Origin: Clostridium puniceum
GTDB taxonomy: Bacteria > Bacillota > Clostridia > Clostridiales > Clostridiaceae
NCBI RefSeq assembly: GCF_002006345.1
Contig: NZ_LZZM01000119.1
Span: 18,451-82,450 of the forward strand
Reading direction: 5' to 3'
Length of the DNA stretch: 64,000 bases
Positions 1-8,155 of the stretch are shown here, piece by piece. A model generated the notes under the pieces. The model ran no database searches and was not told where the DNA came from. It was given only the letters and a program-made list of their open reading frames with translations. Each line of letters starts with the position of its first letter. The stretch's first letter is position 1. The translations under genes and the position numbers were made by a program.

Positions 1-291
1 AATATTGTTGTTAAGCAAAAGGATAAAGTTAAGATAAAAAAACCTAAAGACTATAAAGTTGTTATGTATAATGATGATTATACTACAATGGAGTTTGTTA
101 TTAATATATTAGTAAGTGTATTTAATAAAAAGCTTATGGAAGCAGAAAAAATAATGTTAGATGTACATGAAAAAGGTAAGGGTGTAGCGGGAATATATAG
201 CCATGATATTGCAATAACCAAGGTTTCAACTGCAATGGGGATGGCAAAGGAAAAAGGTTTTCCGTTTAAGCTCACAGTGGAGGAGGCGTAG
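1..291 (+). CDS. clpS: ClpS, ATP-dependent Clp protease adaptor (5' end missing)
   Basis: The reading frame is open from base 1, so the true start lies left of the window and only the C-terminal ~96 codons are present. ClpS binds N-degron substrates and the N-domain of ClpA, delivering them to ClpAP in the cytoplasm. The family hallmark is visible: a short basic lead-in, then YKVVMYNDDYTTMEFV, where the DDYT/MEFV stretch forms the core of the N-degron pocket. Further on come the typical EAEKIMLDVHEKGKGVAG helix-turn and the AITKVSTAM helix. The methionine at 64 is internal to this core, so it is not the start. The stop is 3 bases before the clpA ATG, and the clpA ribosome-binding site (GAGGAGG) lies in the clpS tail, so the two are translated as a coupled operon. 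Family assignment is secure. Confidence 0.93.
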   Translation, partial: NIVVKQKDKVKIKKPKDYKVVMYNDDYTTMEFVINILVSVFNKKLMEAEKIMLDVHEKGKGVAGIYSHDIAITKVSTAMGMAKEKGFPFKLTVEEA

Positions 292-294
292 AAT

Positions 295-2565
295 ATGAAG
301 ATCACCAATGAAGTTAATTTAATATTACTTAAGGCATATGAAGAAGCAAGGGGAAAAAATAGTGAATATATTACTCCAGAGCATCTGTTATATGCAGCAA
401 CCTTTGATGAGAATGTAGAATATGCTATCAAAGAATGTGGTGGTAGTTTAGAAAATTTAAGGTATAACTTAAATACTTATATAAGAACATATATAAATAA
501 AATAGGACCTGGAGAACCACAAGAAAGCATTGAATTTCAACAAGTTATTTTAAATGCTAATGAACAAATTACAAATAGCGGGAAAGACGTTATTGATGTA
601 GATCATATAATTTCTGCAATTTTCAATTTAGAAGATAGTTATGCAAGGTATTATTTGGAGCAGGAAGGTGTTACAAAAAGAGAGTTACTATATTCTTTAT
701 GCCATAGTTTAGCAGAAGAAAATAAAAATTCATATGAAAGCACGGAAAATTTTGGAGAAAATACTGAAGAAAGTGTAAGTGAAGAGAATCAAGAACAGAT
801 TAAGAAGAAAAAGGAAGATGCTTTTCTTAATAAATTTACAACAAATCTTATTGAGAAAATTAAAGAGGAAAATAGTGATCCACTAATAGGGAGAGAGGAT
901 ATTTTAGATAGAAGTATTCAAATACTTTGTAGAAGAATAAAAAATAATCCTATACATGTAGGGGAGTCTGGAGTTGGTAAAACTGCTATTACTTTAGGCC
1001 TTGCAAGGCTTATAAGTGAGGAGAAGGTACCAGAAAAGCTAAAAGGAAGTTCTATGTTTTCTTTAGATATAGGAGCAGTAATTGCAGGGACTAAGTATCG
1101 AGGGGATTTTGAAGAAAGAATTAAAAGAATTTTGGATTTGATTGGAAAAGAGCATAAACCCATAGTGTATATAGATGAAATTCATAATATAGTTGGTGCT
1201 GGAGCTTTAAATGGCGGAGCTTTAGATGCATCAAATTTGTTAAAGCCATATCTAACAGAAGGTAAAATTAGATTTATTGGAGCAACTACCTTTGATGAAT
1301 ATAAAAAGTTTTTTGAAAAAGATAAAGCTTTAAGCAGAAGATTTCAAACAATAGATGTTAAAGAGCCATCGATTAAGGATGCAATAGAAATACTTAATGG
1401 ACTTAAGATTAATTATGAAGAATATCATAATGTAAGTTATACGGATGAAGCAATTAGCGATGCAGTAACTTTAAGTGATAAGTACATTAATGATAAATAT
1501 TTACCAGATAAAGCTGTAGATATTATTGATGAAGCTGGAGCTTACGCACGTGTGCATAATGAAAATTTGGAAGAAAAAATAGTAATTGATAGAAACATTA
1601 TTGAAGAAATAGTATCTAAGGTTTGCAGTATTCCAAAGCAAACTGTAGAAAGCAGTGAAATTAATTCTTTAAAATATTTAGAAACTGGCTTAAAGGAAAA
1701 TATTTTTTCTCAAGATAAAGCGATTGAAGAAGTTGTAAGATGTATAAAGATGTCTAGATCAGGATTAAATGAAGAAGATAAGCCGGTAGCATCTATGCTT
1801 TTTGTTGGACCTACTGGAGTTGGGAAAACTGAAATTGCAAGATGTCTTTCTAAGAAACTTGGTGTAGAATTAATAAGATTTGACATGAGTGAATATGCGG
1901 AAAAACATGCAGCTGCAAAACTTATAGGATCACCTCCTGGATATGTAGGATATGAAGAAGGTGGACTTTTAACAGATTCAATAAGAAAGACGCCTCATTG
2001 TGTATTGCTATTAGATGAAATAGAAAAAGCTCATGAAGATATTTTAAGTGTGTTACTTCAAGTTATGGATTATGCAACGCTTACTGATAATAAAGGTAGA
2101 AAAGCTGATTTTAGAAATGTAATAATAATAATGACTTCTAACGCTGGAGCAAGAAATATAGGTAAAAAACTTATAGGCTTTGGAGACAGAGAAGTCAAAG
2201 GTGAGGCTATAATGGAAGAAGTAAAGAAATTTTTTACACCTGAATTTAGAAACAGATTAGATAAAATAATAGTATTTAATAGTATGAATGATGTTATGGC
2301 AATGAATATTGCTAAGAAGCAGTTAAATGACTTTAAAATTAAATTAGCTAATAAAAATATAGAAATTGAATTTACAGAAGAATGTGCTAAACATCTTGTA
2401 AAAATAGGTACATCAGAAGAGTTTGGTGCTAGAGAAATTGCTAGAATAATAGCTTCAAAGATAAAACCATTATTAGTTGACGAAATTTTGTTTGGAAAAT
2501 TGAGAGATGGTGGAAGTTGTGTTATTAACGTTAAAAATGAAGAATTTAAATTAAAAATTAATTAG
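295..2565 (+). CDS. clpA: ClpA, AAA+ unfoldase of the ClpAP protease
   Basis: This is a 756-aa hexameric double-ring unfoldase that feeds substrates into ClpP. It has a Clp N-domain (about residues 1-145), an acidic/lysine-rich linker (to ~185), AAA+ module 1 with Walker A GESGVGKT and Walker B VYIDEIHNIVGAG, and AAA+ module 2 with Walker A GPTGVGKT and Walker B VLLLDEIEKAH. A D2-small domain closes the protein. An IGF tripeptide at about residues 627-629 matches the ClpP-docking loop, which distinguishes ClpA/ClpX/ClpC-type partners from ClpB. There is no long middle coiled coil as in ClpB or ClpC, and the immediately upstream clpS supports ClpA. Length matches the family (~750 aa). Start chosen at the ATG 7 nt after GAGGAGG. 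A hairpin terminator follows at 2575. No CtsR or HrcA operator was recognised because the operon promoter is outside the window. Confidence 0.96.
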   Translation: MKITNEVNLILLKAYEEARGKNSEYITPEHLLYAATFDENVEYAIKECGGSLENLRYNLNTYIRTYINKIGPGEPQESIEFQQVILNANEQITNSGKDVIDVDHIISAIFNLEDSYARYYLEQEGVTKRELLYSLCHSLAEENKNSYESTENFGENTEESVSEENQEQIKKKKEDAFLNKFTTNLIEKIKEENSDPLIGREDILDRSIQILCRRIKNNPIHVGESGVGKTAITLGLARLISEEKVPEKLKGSSMFSLDIGAVIAGTKYRGDFEERIKRILDLIGKEHKPIVYIDEIHNIVGAGALNGGALDASNLLKPYLTEGKIRFIGATTFDEYKKFFEKDKALSRRFQTIDVKEPSIKDAIEILNGLKINYEEYHNVSYTDEAISDAVTLSDKYINDKYLPDKAVDIIDEAGAYARVHNENLEEKIVIDRNIIEEIVSKVCSIPKQTVESSEINSLKYLETGLKENIFSQDKAIEEVVRCIKMSRSGLNEEDKPVASMLFVGPTGVGKTEIARCLSKKLGVELIRFDMSEYAEKHAAAKLIGSPPGYVGYEEGGLLTDSIRKTPHCVLLLDEIEKAHEDILSVLLQVMDYATLTDNKGRKADFRNVIIIMTSNAGARNIGKKLIGFGDREVKGEAIMEEVKKFFTPEFRNRLDKIIVFNSMNDVMAMNIAKKQLNDFKIKLANKNIEIEFTEECAKHLVKIGTSEEFGAREIARIIASKIKPLLVDEILFGKLRDGGSCVINVKNEEFKLKIN

Positions 2566-2574
2566 TATATGTTT

Positions 2575-2625
2575 AAAGAGACAAGAATTTATTGAGAGTA
2601 AAATAATTCTTGTTTCTTTAATTTA
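2575..2625 (+). terminator. Terminator after clpSA
   Basis: A 15-bp stem AAAGAGACAAGAATT / AATTCTTGTTTCTTT (one G-T pair) with a 15-nt loop is followed by a T-rich tail. It starts 10 bases after the clpA stop. The remaining stretch to 2810 is plain AT-rich sequence in which I see no gene. Confidence 0.75.
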
Positions 2626-2815
2626 TATAGGTTTCAAAATAATTCTTTCGTAAAAATTATATTTGTTATTTAATTTTATATGAATTCTTAATTGCAATAC
2701 ATATAGAACAAATTTAAAATTCTAATGAAGAAGTTCCATAAAAAAGGTTTTAATGAATAAAAGTTTAAATTATGGATAATATATTAGTGATAAAAAGAAA
2801 TTTCTAAACTAAAAG

Positions 2816-2856
2816 AGGAGGTGAACTGTTGCAAAGTTATTGATTAACTTTGGCAA
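2816..2856 (+). promoter_or_regulatory. Strong SD followed by a hairpin ahead of the zinc-ribbon gene
   Basis: A consensus AGGAGGTGA (2816-2824) stands 45-50 bases upstream of the family-consistent start at 2869, far too distant to serve it directly. Between them is a stem TTGCAAAGTT (2829-2838) / AACTTTG-G-CAA (2846-2856) with a 7-nt loop and one bulged G. If folded, the hairpin would bring the SD to 7 nt from an ATG at 2856, which opens a 7-codon frame (MEHYNGR, stop at 2877-2879) overlapping the zinc-ribbon start. A structured leader or leader-peptide coupling is an inference; the SD and stem are seen directly. Confidence 0.5.
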
Positions 2857-2868
2857 TGGAACATTATA

Positions 2869-3024
2869 ATGGAAGATAAAAAATTAACATGTAGAGATTG
2901 TGGGGACGAATTCATTTTTACTGTAGGAGAGCAAGAATTCTACAAAGAAAAAGGATTTGAAAATGAGCCAATAAGATGTGCTGATTGTAGAAGAGCTAGA
3001 AAGCAACAAAATAATAGAAGATAA
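2869..3024 (+). CDS. Small zinc-ribbon protein
   Basis: This 51-aa protein begins MEDKKLTCRDCGDEFIF and has two Cys pairs, CRDC at residues 8-11 and CADC at about 38-41, separated by a spacer containing the VGEQEFYKEKGF segment. This is the arrangement of the small 'probable zinc-ribbon' family common in clostridia, which presumably binds one zinc ion; its role is not established. The C-terminus is basic (RRARKQQNNRR), which could suit nucleic-acid contact (inference). The start was chosen because the family begins at this Met and an in-frame TAA lies at 2845. The local ribosome-binding site is weak, and a perfect SD sits oddly far upstream before a hairpin. A strong terminator follows. It is monocistronic as far as can be seen. 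Confidence 0.8.
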   Translation: MEDKKLTCRDCGDEFIFTVGEQEFYKEKGFENEPIRCADCRRARKQQNNRR

Positions 3025-3050
3025 TCAATAAGAAATTAGTTGATTTATCA

Positions 3051-3107
3051 AATAGGCTGATAATAAAATAGATTGGAAAAATCTTTTGTATCAGCCTATT
3101 GTTTTAT
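3051..3107 (+). terminator. Terminator after zinc-ribbon gene
   Basis: A perfect 12-bp stem AATAGGCTGATA (3051-3062) / TATCAGCCTATT (3089-3100) is followed by GTTTTATT. The loop is long (26 nt), but the stem is perfect and GC-containing against an AT background. Confidence 0.75.
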
Positions 3108-3504
3108 TAATATTTCAAAATTTAATAGTTAAAATCCAGAGATCAATTATAGAAGAATTTGCGCAAAATTACTTTTAATTGGAAAGGTAAGTTTTTTATA
3201 TTTATAATCAAAGTATATAAATTTCAAATATAATCGTATAAGCATAAAATTCGAGAGCTTTTACTATAAATTATTAGTGAAATAATAATTAATTTGCTTA
3301 TAAATAAATAGAATATTAACGAAATGTTGAAATTGAATATGAATAATTAAAAAAATATAAAAATTCTATTGAATTTATTATGCATTTATGAGTATAATAT
3401 AAAAAAGATTTGAATATAAAATTATTTAATAATCTTTTTTATTTTTCGAATTTAATATTTATTAATGTACATTAAAATAAATTAGATTCTAAATTTATAT
3501 TTTA
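3108..3504 (+). other. Gene-free AT-rich stretch upstream of the T-box leader
   Basis: No coding frame is convincing here. A sigma-A-like promoter can be read at 3369-3398 (TTGAAT, 18-bp spacer, TATAAT). Directly after it is a perfect 10-bp A/T stem, AAAAAAGATT (3401-3410) / AATCTTTTTT (3431-3440), with a T-run. If that stem acted as a terminator the promoter would give only a tiny transcript, so the promoter that truly drives the T-box leader remains uncertain. Confidence 0.4.
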
Positions 3505-3817
3505 AAGATGTTGATAAGGAAGAGTATATAGAAGTGTACTTTTTAGAGAGCTAGAGATTGGTGAAAATCTAGTAAGTAAGTTTTATAGAAGCAGCCTTTG
3601 AATTTTATAGCTGAAAAATAAAGATTATAATGTAAAATTTTAAACAATTAGTTGTTTGAAATGGTAATTTTTAATTAGGTTATAACGTAATCCTCACGTT
3701 ATAGAGGTGGAGTATATAATTATATATTCTAGCTGAGTGAACAATATTTATATTGTTTATTAGGGTGGTACCGCGAAGTAGTTCCTTCGTCCCTTGTTTG
3801 GGATGGAGGATTTTTTT
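3505..3817 (+). promoter_or_regulatory. T-box riboswitch, specifier probably GCA (alanine)
   Basis: This leader senses uncharged tRNA. Stem I starts around 3511. AGG (3517-3519) pairs with CCT (3595-3597), the 5' side of the specifier loop carries AGAGTA (loop E type), and the opposite side reads GAA-GCA-G (3588-3594). By the usual register the specifier is GCA (Ala), followed by a purine. Distal features include AGAGAG and an apical hairpin CTAGAGATTGGTG...TCTAG. The hallmark T-box sequence AGGGTGGTACCGCG is at 3762-3775, followed by the terminator helix. Downstream genes are an Lrp-type regulator and an aminotransferase, so induction on alanine starvation is coherent. T-box identity is near certain; the codon assignment is by eye (AGC serine would be the next register). 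Confidence 0.92.
3783..3817 (+). terminator. T-box regulated terminator
   Basis: TCCTTCGTCCC (3783-3793) pairs with GGGATGGAGGA (3800-3810) through two G-T pairs, followed by seven T residues. The left arm (TCCTTCGTCCC) is also the part that pairs with the T-box element in the antiterminator, as in the family. Confidence 0.85.
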
Positions 3818-3844
3818 ATTCAAAAAATAAGGAGGTTATTTTCA

Positions 3845-4324
3845 ATGGAGGAAATACTTGAGATTTTAGAAAAGAATGGTAGGTATACTGATGAACAAAT
3901 TGCTGTTATGGTAGGAAAGACAGTTGAAGAAGTTAGAGAGGCTATTAGAGATTATGAAGAAAAGAATATTATAGCCGGATATACAACTCTTATAAATTGG
4001 GAAAATACAGGTAGTGAGACAGTTACAGCTCTAATAGAAGTTAAGATAACTCCTCAAAGAGGTGAAGGGTTTGATAAGGTTGCAGAGCGTATATATAAAT
4101 TTTCAGAAGTTAAGGCATGTTATTTAATGTCTGGAGGATTTGATCTAACAGTTATTGTTGAAGGAAAAACTATGAAACAAGTAGCACTTTTTGTATCTGA
4201 AAAACTTGCAGTGCAACAATATGTATTAAGTACAAGCACTCATTTTGTGTTAAAAAAATATAAAGATCATGGCACAATATTTAAAGAAAAGAAAGTAAGT
4301 GATAGGGAGGCAATATTTATATGA
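3845..4324 (+). CDS. alaR: Lrp/AsnC-family transcriptional regulator (AlaR-like)
   Basis: This is a 159-aa Lrp/AsnC regulator. It has an N-terminal winged HTH (about residues 1-55; YTDEQIAVMVGKTVEEVREAI is the helix-turn-helix) and a C-terminal RAM/ligand domain (IEVKITPQRGEGFDKVAERI, then VKACYLMSGGFDLTVIVEG). The ATG at 3845 follows GGAGG with good spacing. A frame extension upstream runs into the T-box terminator and is not used. It overlaps the aminotransferase by four bases (ATGA), a sign of translational coupling. In Bacillus subtilis the pair YugG-YugH is now AlaR-AlaT, an Lrp-type activator with alanine transaminase. The same order plus an alanine-type T-box makes that identity likely here, though it is inferred from context. 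Confidence 0.82.
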   Translation: MEEILEILEKNGRYTDEQIAVMVGKTVEEVREAIRDYEEKNIIAGYTTLINWENTGSETVTALIEVKITPQRGEGFDKVAERIYKFSEVKACYLMSGGFDLTVIVEGKTMKQVALFVSEKLAVQQYVLSTSTHFVLKKYKDHGTIFKEKKVSDREAIFI

Positions 4325-5493
4325 TATTAGAAAATATGATTTTAGATTATGTTAAAGATATGCCTCCATCAGGTATAAGAAAATACTTTGATATAATCAA
4401 TGAAATGGAGGATGTGATTTCACTTGGTGTTGGAGAACCAGATTTCGTTACTCCTTGGAATGTTAGAGAAGCTGGTATTTATTCTTTAGAACAAGGGCAT
4501 ACTCATTATTCTTCAAATGCAGGATTTATTGAACTACGTGTAGAGATAGCAAAATATCTTCATAGAAGATTTAATCTTGATTATAATCCCGAAAATCAAA
4601 TATTAGTTACAGTTGGAGGAAGTGAAGGGATTGATATAGCACTTAGAGCTTTAGTTGGACCAGGAGATGAAGTTATAGTACCAGAACCAAGCTTTGTTGC
4701 ATATAAAGGGTGTACAGCTTTTACTGGCGCAACGGCTAAAGTATTAAATCTTAAATCTGAAGATGAATTTAAACTTACGCCAGAAGCTTTAGAAGCTGCT
4801 ATTACACCAAAAACAAAAGTAGTTATAATACCATTTCCTAATAATCCAACAGGAGCAATAATGACAAGAGATGAGCTGGCTGGAATAGTAGAAGTTCTAA
4901 AAGATAAAAATATTATTGCTATTTCAGATGAAATATATTCAGAACTTTGTTATGGAGATAAACATGTTTCAATAGCATCTTTTCCGGAGATGAAGAAAAA
5001 AACTTTGGTTATAAATGGATTTTCTAAGTCGTATGCAATGACAGGATGGAGATTAGGATATATTTGTGGTCATCCAGTTTTAATAGATGCTATGAAGAAA
5101 ATTCACCAATATGCAATTATGAGTTCTCCAACAACGGCTCAATATGCTGCTATTGAAGCTTTAAAGAGTGGTGATAGTAGTGTAGAAGAAATGTGTAGAG
5201 AATATAATAGAAGAAGAAGAGTTCTGTTAGATGGATTTAGAAAAATGGGATTAGAGTGTTTTGAACCACATGGAGCATTTTATATATTTCCAAGTATTAA
5301 ATCTACAGGAATAACTTCTGATGAGTTTTGCGAACAATTACTTTTAAGTGAAAAAGTTTTAGTTGTTCCAGGAAATGCCTTTGGCGAATGTGGAGAAGGT
5401 TTTGTAAGAGTTTGTTATGCGTCTTCTATGGAGGATATTATTGAAGCATTAAAGAGAATGAAAAAGTTTATTAATAAATTAAAGAGTAAATAA
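4321..5493 (+). CDS. alaT: Class I PLP aminotransferase, probable alanine transaminase
   Basis: This 390-aa fold-type I aminotransferase shows SLGVGEPDF near the N-terminus, HYSSNAG, the PNNPTGA loop, SDEIYSEL (the Asp contacts the pyridine nitrogen), and NGFSKSYAMTGWRLGY, whose SK lysine forms the PLP Schiff base. The C-terminal arginine motif is EGFVRVCYA. It transfers the amino group between alanine or another amino acid and 2-oxoglutarate in the cytoplasm. Sequence alone cannot separate alanine from aspartate/aromatic specificity. The GCA-type T-box and the AlaR-like partner argue for alanine synthesis. The start overlaps the alaR stop (ATGA). A strong terminator follows at 5501. Confidence 0.85.
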   Translation: MILENMILDYVKDMPPSGIRKYFDIINEMEDVISLGVGEPDFVTPWNVREAGIYSLEQGHTHYSSNAGFIELRVEIAKYLHRRFNLDYNPENQILVTVGGSEGIDIALRALVGPGDEVIVPEPSFVAYKGCTAFTGATAKVLNLKSEDEFKLTPEALEAAITPKTKVVIIPFPNNPTGAIMTRDELAGIVEVLKDKNIIAISDEIYSELCYGDKHVSIASFPEMKKKTLVINGFSKSYAMTGWRLGYICGHPVLIDAMKKIHQYAIMSSPTTAQYAAIEALKSGDSSVEEMCREYNRRRRVLLDGFRKMGLECFEPHGAFYIFPSIKSTGITSDEFCEQLLLSEKVLVVPGNAFGECGEGFVRVCYASSMEDIIEALKRMKKFINKLKSK

Positions 5494-5500
5494 TATTATA

Positions 5501-5546
5501 AAAAATAGAGTAACCTAAACTAAAGATGGATGCTCTATTTTTGAGT
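5501..5546 (+). terminator. Terminator after alaRT
   Basis: A perfect 10-bp stem AAAAATAGAG (5501-5510) / CTCTATTTTT (5533-5542) ends in its own T-run. Confidence 0.8.
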
Positions 5547-5683
5547 TAATTTTTCTTTAAAATATCCGTATAAAAATTTATTTTGTTAAGTTTTAGTCTA
5601 ATATTTTGGGAAAATGTAGTTATATTAGGCATAATGGAGAAAAAGTAATCAATTACAATAAAAAATAGAATTGAGTAAGAATA

Positions 5684-5712
5684 TTGACATCATATTTCTA
5701 ATATATTATTAT
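5684..5712 (+). promoter_or_regulatory. Sigma-A promoter of the lacI-type gene and nucleoside operon
   Basis: TTGACA (5684-5689), 17-bp spacer, TATTAT (5707-5712). The -35 is a perfect match. The start of transcription would fall at ~5719, immediately before the operator palindrome at 5721. Confidence 0.75.
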
Positions 5713-5720
5713 AAATATAA

Positions 5721-5740
5721 ATATGGTATCGCTTCCATAT
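5721..5740 (+). promoter_or_regulatory. LacI-family operator, probable autoregulation
   Basis: The 20-bp near-palindrome ATATGGTATCGCTTCCATAT has the central CG and the outer TGG/CCA half-sites typical of LacI/GalR-family operators. It lies at the predicted transcription start, where a bound repressor would block transcription. The obvious ligand protein is the LacI-type regulator encoded at 5837. Confidence 0.7.
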
Positions 5741-5836
5741 TGCAAGAAATTTTTCAAAACAAAATTAGAAATAAATAGCAATAAGTTAGAGAAAACGTAA
5801 TGATCAAATAAAAAAATACAATGGGGTGAATTTACA

Positions 5837-6856
5837 ATGTCAGTAACTATAAGTGATATTGCAAAACAAGCAAACGTATCATCAGCAACGGTATCAAGAG
5901 TACTTAATAGTTCAGGATATGTAAAAGAAGAAACGAAAAAAAGAATATTAGATGCGATAAAAGAAACCAATTATGTTCCAAGTGCAATTGCTAGAAGTCT
6001 ATCAAAAAGTGAAACGAACACTATAGGAGTAATTGTTCCAGATATAACAAATGCTTATTTTGGAGAAATTATAAAAGGAATAAGTGACATTGCTGAAAAA
6101 AATAATTTGAATATAATTTTATTTAATACAGATAATTATTTAGAGAAGGAAATACGTGCTCTTAAATTATTAAAAGAGCAAAGAATTAAAGGAATTATAA
6201 TGACACCTGGTTTTGGCGAAGAAAAATTTAATGAATCTTATATAAAAACAATAAATAATTTAAATATCCCAATAATTTTAGTTTCTGCAGATGTTAAATT
6301 TACTAAATTAAATGGGGTTTTTGTTGATAATATAAAGGGTGGCTTTGACGCAACAAACTTATTAATTAAAGAAGGTCATACAAAAATAGGAATTATGACT
6401 GGATTATTAAGCTCAGAACCAGTGGCAGATAGATTAGAAGGATATAAAAAAGCTTTAAAAGAAAATGATATTCCTTTTAAAAATAAATACGTTTATTATG
6501 GAGATTTTAAATTAGAAAAAGCATATGAATTGACTAAAAATTTATTTGAAGAAAAAGATCATCCTACTGCATTAATAGTTTGCAGCAATATGATGACTAT
6601 GGGAGTAATAAAAGCGTTAAAAGATGAAAATAGAGAGATTCCTAAAGATTTAGCAATTATAGGCTTTGACAAAATTGATTTTTTAGATATAGTTGGACTT
6701 AATATTACATATGTGGAAGATTCACCAATAGAATTAGGAAAAGCATCTATGAATATGCTTTGCGATATTATCAGCAATATTGAAGATGAAAATGCAAGAA
6801 GGTTGATAATCGCACCACAAATAATAGTTAAAGGTTCAGAAAAAGCTCATAAGTAA
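5837..6856 (+). CDS. LacI-family transcriptional repressor of the nucleoside operon
   Basis: This is a 339-aa repressor. The N-terminal LacI HTH is clear (ISDIAKQANVSSATVSRVLN, residues ~5-25), followed by the hinge helix VPSAIARSLSK. A periplasmic-binding-protein-like effector domain begins at NTIGVIVPDI. The C-terminal subdomain contains AIIGFDKIDF, as in the family. The start is an ATG after GGGGTGA. Its location directly ahead of a nucleoside transporter and deoC/deoB/cdd/deoD suggests it senses a nucleoside or deoxyribose/ribose derivative; the ligand is inferred. It probably represses itself and the downstream genes through the 5721-5740 operator. The 126-base gap to the lipoprotein gene shows no good promoter, so read-through is likely. 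Confidence 0.85.
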   Translation: MSVTISDIAKQANVSSATVSRVLNSSGYVKEETKKRILDAIKETNYVPSAIARSLSKSETNTIGVIVPDITNAYFGEIIKGISDIAEKNNLNIILFNTDNYLEKEIRALKLLKEQRIKGIIMTPGFGEEKFNESYIKTINNLNIPIILVSADVKFTKLNGVFVDNIKGGFDATNLLIKEGHTKIGIMTGLLSSEPVADRLEGYKKALKENDIPFKNKYVYYGDFKLEKAYELTKNLFEEKDHPTALIVCSNMMTMGVIKALKDENREIPKDLAIIGFDKIDFLDIVGLNITYVEDSPIELGKASMNMLCDIISNIEDENARRLIIAPQIIVKGSEKAHK

Positions 6857-6921
6857 TGCTCTACGGGAATACTAACTTTTGATTTAAATAAAATTAAAGA
6901 AACTACTACTTTATAAATTTG

Positions 6922-6946
6922 AATCATGAAAAAATATTTCGTGATT
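6922..6946 (+). other. Inverted repeat ahead of the lipoprotein gene
   Basis: AATCATGAAA (6922-6931) pairs with TTTCGTGATT (6937-6946) through one G-T pair. There is no T-run directly after it, so it is either a second operator or an mRNA structure between the repressor and transporter genes. Confidence 0.4.
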
Positions 6947-6982
6947 TTAAATATTAAAAATATATTTATAGGAGGAGAAATA

Positions 6983-8104
6983 ATGAAAAAGAGATTATTA
7001 TCATTATTAGCAGTTTCAGCAATAACAGTAACTTTATTTGCTGGTTGTGGAAGTTCATCAAGTACAGGGGATAAAGCTGCAGGGGATAAAACTACTAAAG
7101 AAGAAAAATTAAAAGTAGGTATGGTAACTGATTCGGGAACAATTGATGATAAGTCATTTAACCAAGGTACTTGGGAAGGTTTAGAGAAGACGAAAACAGA
7201 TTTTGGAACAGAAACAAAATATGTAAAACCAAGTGGTGAAACAGAAGCAGATTACTTAAAGAACATAGGTGATCTTTATGATTCAGGATACAAGCTTATA
7301 GCTACTCCAGGATTTAAATTTGAAACAGCTATTTTTAAAGCACAAGATCAATATAAGGATGCAAAGTTTGTTTTAATTGATGGTACTCCAAATGATGGAG
7401 CAACACCAAAAGCAAACTATAAAGTAGGGGAAAATGCTGTATCTATTTTATTTGCTGAACATCAATCAGGATTTATAGCAGGTGTTGCAGCAGCAGTACA
7501 ACTTAAAGAAGGAGAACTTGGATTTATTGGTGGTATGGAAATTCCAGCAGTTCAAAAGTTTAACTGGGGATTCCAACAAGGTGTAGCTTATGCTAACAAA
7601 AATCTAGGCACTAAAATGTCATTGAAAGCGGAAAATGTAGTATATCAAGGAACATTTAACGATACAGCAGCAGGACAACAACTTGCAGCATCAATGTATG
7701 ACAGAGGTGTTAAAGCTATCTTCTGTGCAGCTGGTGGAGTTGGTAATGGAGTTATAACTGAAGCTAAAGCAAGAGCAGCAACAGGTAAAGGTGTTTGGAT
7801 GATTGGTGTTGATAGAGATCAATATCAAGATGGTGTAGGCGCAGATGGTAAGTCAATAGTTCTTACTTCAGCTATTAAAAAAGTTGAAGCAGCAAGTTAT
7901 GACATGGTTAAACAATTAAAAGAAAATAAATTCCCAGGTGGTCAAACATTAACATTTGATATTACTAAGGATGCAGTTGGTATACCAACAAAGAATCCAA
8001 ACTTAACTGATGATACAATGAAAACAGTTAATGATGTAGTTGCAAAACTTAAAGATGGTTCAGTTAAAGTAAATGATACAAATGATGGATCATTAATTAA
8101 ATAA
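6983..8104 (+). CDS. nupN: BMP-family nucleoside-binding lipoprotein
   Basis: This is a 373-aa substrate-binding lipoprotein. A signal peptide with lipobox LFAGC (Cys22) is followed by a Ser/Gly/Lys-rich linker. The mature domain has the BMP (Med/TmpC/PnrA) signature: VGMVTDSGTIDDKSFNQGTWEGL, then HQSGFIAGVAA, GFIGGMEIPAV, and GVGADGKSIVLTSA. Family members bind purine and other nucleosides for ABC import. The start is the ATG after AGGAGG; an in-frame ATG at 6926 has no ribosome-binding site and would spoil the signal peptide. It is first of a four-gene importer (compare YufN-NupOPQ of B. subtilis), followed by nucleoside catabolism genes. It is separated from the ATPase gene by a large stem-loop. 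Confidence 0.9.
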   Translation: MKKRLLSLLAVSAITVTLFAGCGSSSSTGDKAAGDKTTKEEKLKVGMVTDSGTIDDKSFNQGTWEGLEKTKTDFGTETKYVKPSGETEADYLKNIGDLYDSGYKLIATPGFKFETAIFKAQDQYKDAKFVLIDGTPNDGATPKANYKVGENAVSILFAEHQSGFIAGVAAAVQLKEGELGFIGGMEIPAVQKFNWGFQQGVAYANKNLGTKMSLKAENVVYQGTFNDTAAGQQLAASMYDRGVKAIFCAAGGVGNGVITEAKARAATGKGVWMIGVDRDQYQDGVGADGKSIVLTSAIKKVEAASYDMVKQLKENKFPGGQTLTFDITKDAVGIPTKNPNLTDDTMKTVNDVVAKLKDGSVKVNDTNDGSLIK

Positions 8105-8155
8105 TAATTAAATAAATTCCTAAAACAATGTAGTTAGGATTCTATAAGATAATGG

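Noticed and set aside
3794..3844. N-terminal extension of the Lrp-type regulator from a TTG at 3794
   Set aside because: It lies in the T-box terminator hairpin; the ATG at 3845 has a GGAGG site and matches the family length.
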